The notes below the pieces were generated by a model. It saw only the letters and a program-made list of their open reading frames with translations. It was not told the DNA's origin and did no database searches. Both the position numbers and the translations under genes were made by a program. Below are positions 32,268 through 32,933 of a stretch of 32,933 nucleotides of DNA, piece by piece (within the stretch, counting starts at the first letter, position 1; each line of letters begins with the position of its first letter). Source of the stretch: Methanobacteriota archaeon (lineage in GTDB: Archaea > Thermoplasmatota > Poseidoniia > Poseidoniales > Poseidoniaceae); NCBI GenBank assembly GCA_018662715.1, contig JABJFP010000114.1, forward strand, positions 1 through 32,933. The letters are read 5' to 3'.

Positions 32268-32933
32268 GCCACCTTCGCAAGAGAAAAACCTCGTTGACCT
32301 TGCCCAGCAACTTGACCTCGGGAACATGTTTGGCTATTTGCAATCCTTTGTCAACGACCTTCGAGGTGGGTTCACTGCGGTAAACAACAAACAATTTGAC
32401 TGGCTGGATAAACTCCGCTCCTATCCATGGACCGGCGTTTTATGCCTTGGCATGGGTGGAAGCGCTGCTGGAGGAGAATTCCTCTCAACCCTTGCATCTC
32501 ACCACGGGAATCGACCGATTATTGTTCAACGCGACTACACACTACCGTCGTGGTTTGATGCCACATGGCTCGTTTTAGCAACCAGCCACAGTGGAAACAC
32601 TGAAGAAACTGTCCAGGCGGCTGAATCTGCCTTGAAAAAAGAGGCAACTGTCATCGTTATCGCCACCGGGGGAATACTTGCTGGTCTTGCTGAAACTTCT
32701 CCAAACTGCTACTTAATTCCGAGTATTGGCGGCCAACCCCCAAGAACTGCATTTGGCCATATTTTCAGCCGCCAACTCGCCTGCATGGAAGCTCTTGACA
32801 TACTTCCTAAGCAGAGCCATGAACAACGGCAAGCCATGCTTCAACGGCTGACTCAAATCAACGAGCAGTTTGATGTATTGGGAGACCCAGAAGGAGACAT
32901 TGCTTTGCTCGCATCGACCATGATGGACCATCC
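32260..32933 (+). CDS. Bifunctional phosphoglucose/phosphomannose isomerase, N-terminal part (cut by window end)
   Basis: About 224 codons are visible before the window ends with no stop. The protein begins MDEPPSQEKNLVDLAQQ and shows the SIS-domain signatures LCLGMGGSAAGGEF and ATSHSGNTEET, then the GGQPPRTAFGH segment. This set is typical of the archaeal bifunctional PGI/PMI family, which interconverts glucose-6-P, fructose-6-P and mannose-6-P. It would supply fructose-6-phosphate to GlmS and mannose for surface glycans. A strong GGAGGT Shine-Dalgarno lies 7 bases before the ATG, inside the NMD3 gene, and the two genes overlap by 8 bases. The full length of the family is about 320 residues, so roughly 100 residues are missing here. 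Confidence 0.9.
   Translation, partial: MDEPPSQEKNLVDLAQQLDLGNMFGYLQSFVNDLRGGFTAVNNKQFDWLDKLRSYPWTGVLCLGMGGSAAGGEFLSTLASHHGNRPIIVQRDYTLPSWFDATWLVLATSHSGNTEETVQAAESALKKEATVIVIATGGILAGLAETSPNCYLIPSIGGQPPRTAFGHIFSRQLACMEALDILPKQSHEQRQAMLQRLTQINEQFDVLGDPEGDIALLASTMMDH

Overview
The window looks like a piece of a marine archaeal genome, most likely a Marine Group II euryarchaeote (Candidatus Poseidoniales). It is archaeal because it encodes a TATA-binding protein with the two-repeat saddle, an archaeal NMD3-like zinc protein, an archaeal-size mevalonate kinase and a bifunctional phosphoglucose/phosphomannose isomerase. The MGII assignment is an inference. It rests on the mixture of these genes with bacterial-type metabolism (cytochrome c maturation, an Hdr-like membrane Fe-S oxidoreductase, GlmS, MutY) and on very large PKD-repeat surface proteins with a tryptophan-rich cytoplasmic tail. 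Coding density is very high. No gap exceeds about 130 bases once starts are corrected, and several genes overlap by 4-20 bases. I see no tRNA, rRNA, CRISPR array, insertion sequence or phage gene.

Layout. 1-574 (minus): a partial lipoprotein behind a thioredoxin. 654-3230 (plus): a secreted, membrane-anchored amidohydrolase with a lamin-tail domain and a GGTDN stalk. 3231-4727 (minus): cysteinyl-tRNA synthetase. 4787-6510 (plus): an extended SDR reductase/epimerase and a six-helix FRAG1/DRAM-like membrane protein. 6491-10207 (minus): an Hdr/EMO-like membrane Fe-S oxidoreductase, MutY and a LysE-type exporter. 10339-12052 (plus): mevalonate kinase and TBP. 12092-19854 (plus): two tandem paralogous giant PKD surface proteins followed 9 bases later by a SepF-like protein. 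19857-21245: a Maf-like pyrophosphatase (minus) divergent from a KaiC/RadA-like ATPase (plus). 21249-28916 (minus): a rhomboid protease, a giant membrane-anchored subtilase with a cytoplasmic zinc ribbon, and GlmS. 28967-31095 (plus): a cytochrome c maturation cluster (CcmA-CcmB fusion, CcmC, CcmD-like). 31170-32933 (plus): an NMD3-like protein and a phosphoglucose/phosphomannose isomerase cut by the window end.

How the genes fit together. The cell-envelope theme is strong. Four large single-pass proteins (amidohydrolase, two PKD proteins, subtilase) share the plan signal peptide, ectodomain, one C-terminal membrane helix and a short cytoplasmic tail, and the tails carry distinct elements. 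The closest thing here to an undescribed system is the 12092-19854 cluster, where the two W-tailed surface proteins are apparently co-transcribed with a SepF-family protein, a family that ties FtsZ to the membrane. The ccm genes and the Hdr/EMO-like protein point to aerobic, cytochrome-based respiration, possibly fed by fatty acid oxidation. Translation signals are mixed: TBP has a TATA box placed for a leaderless mRNA, while several downstream genes have Shine-Dalgarno sequences.
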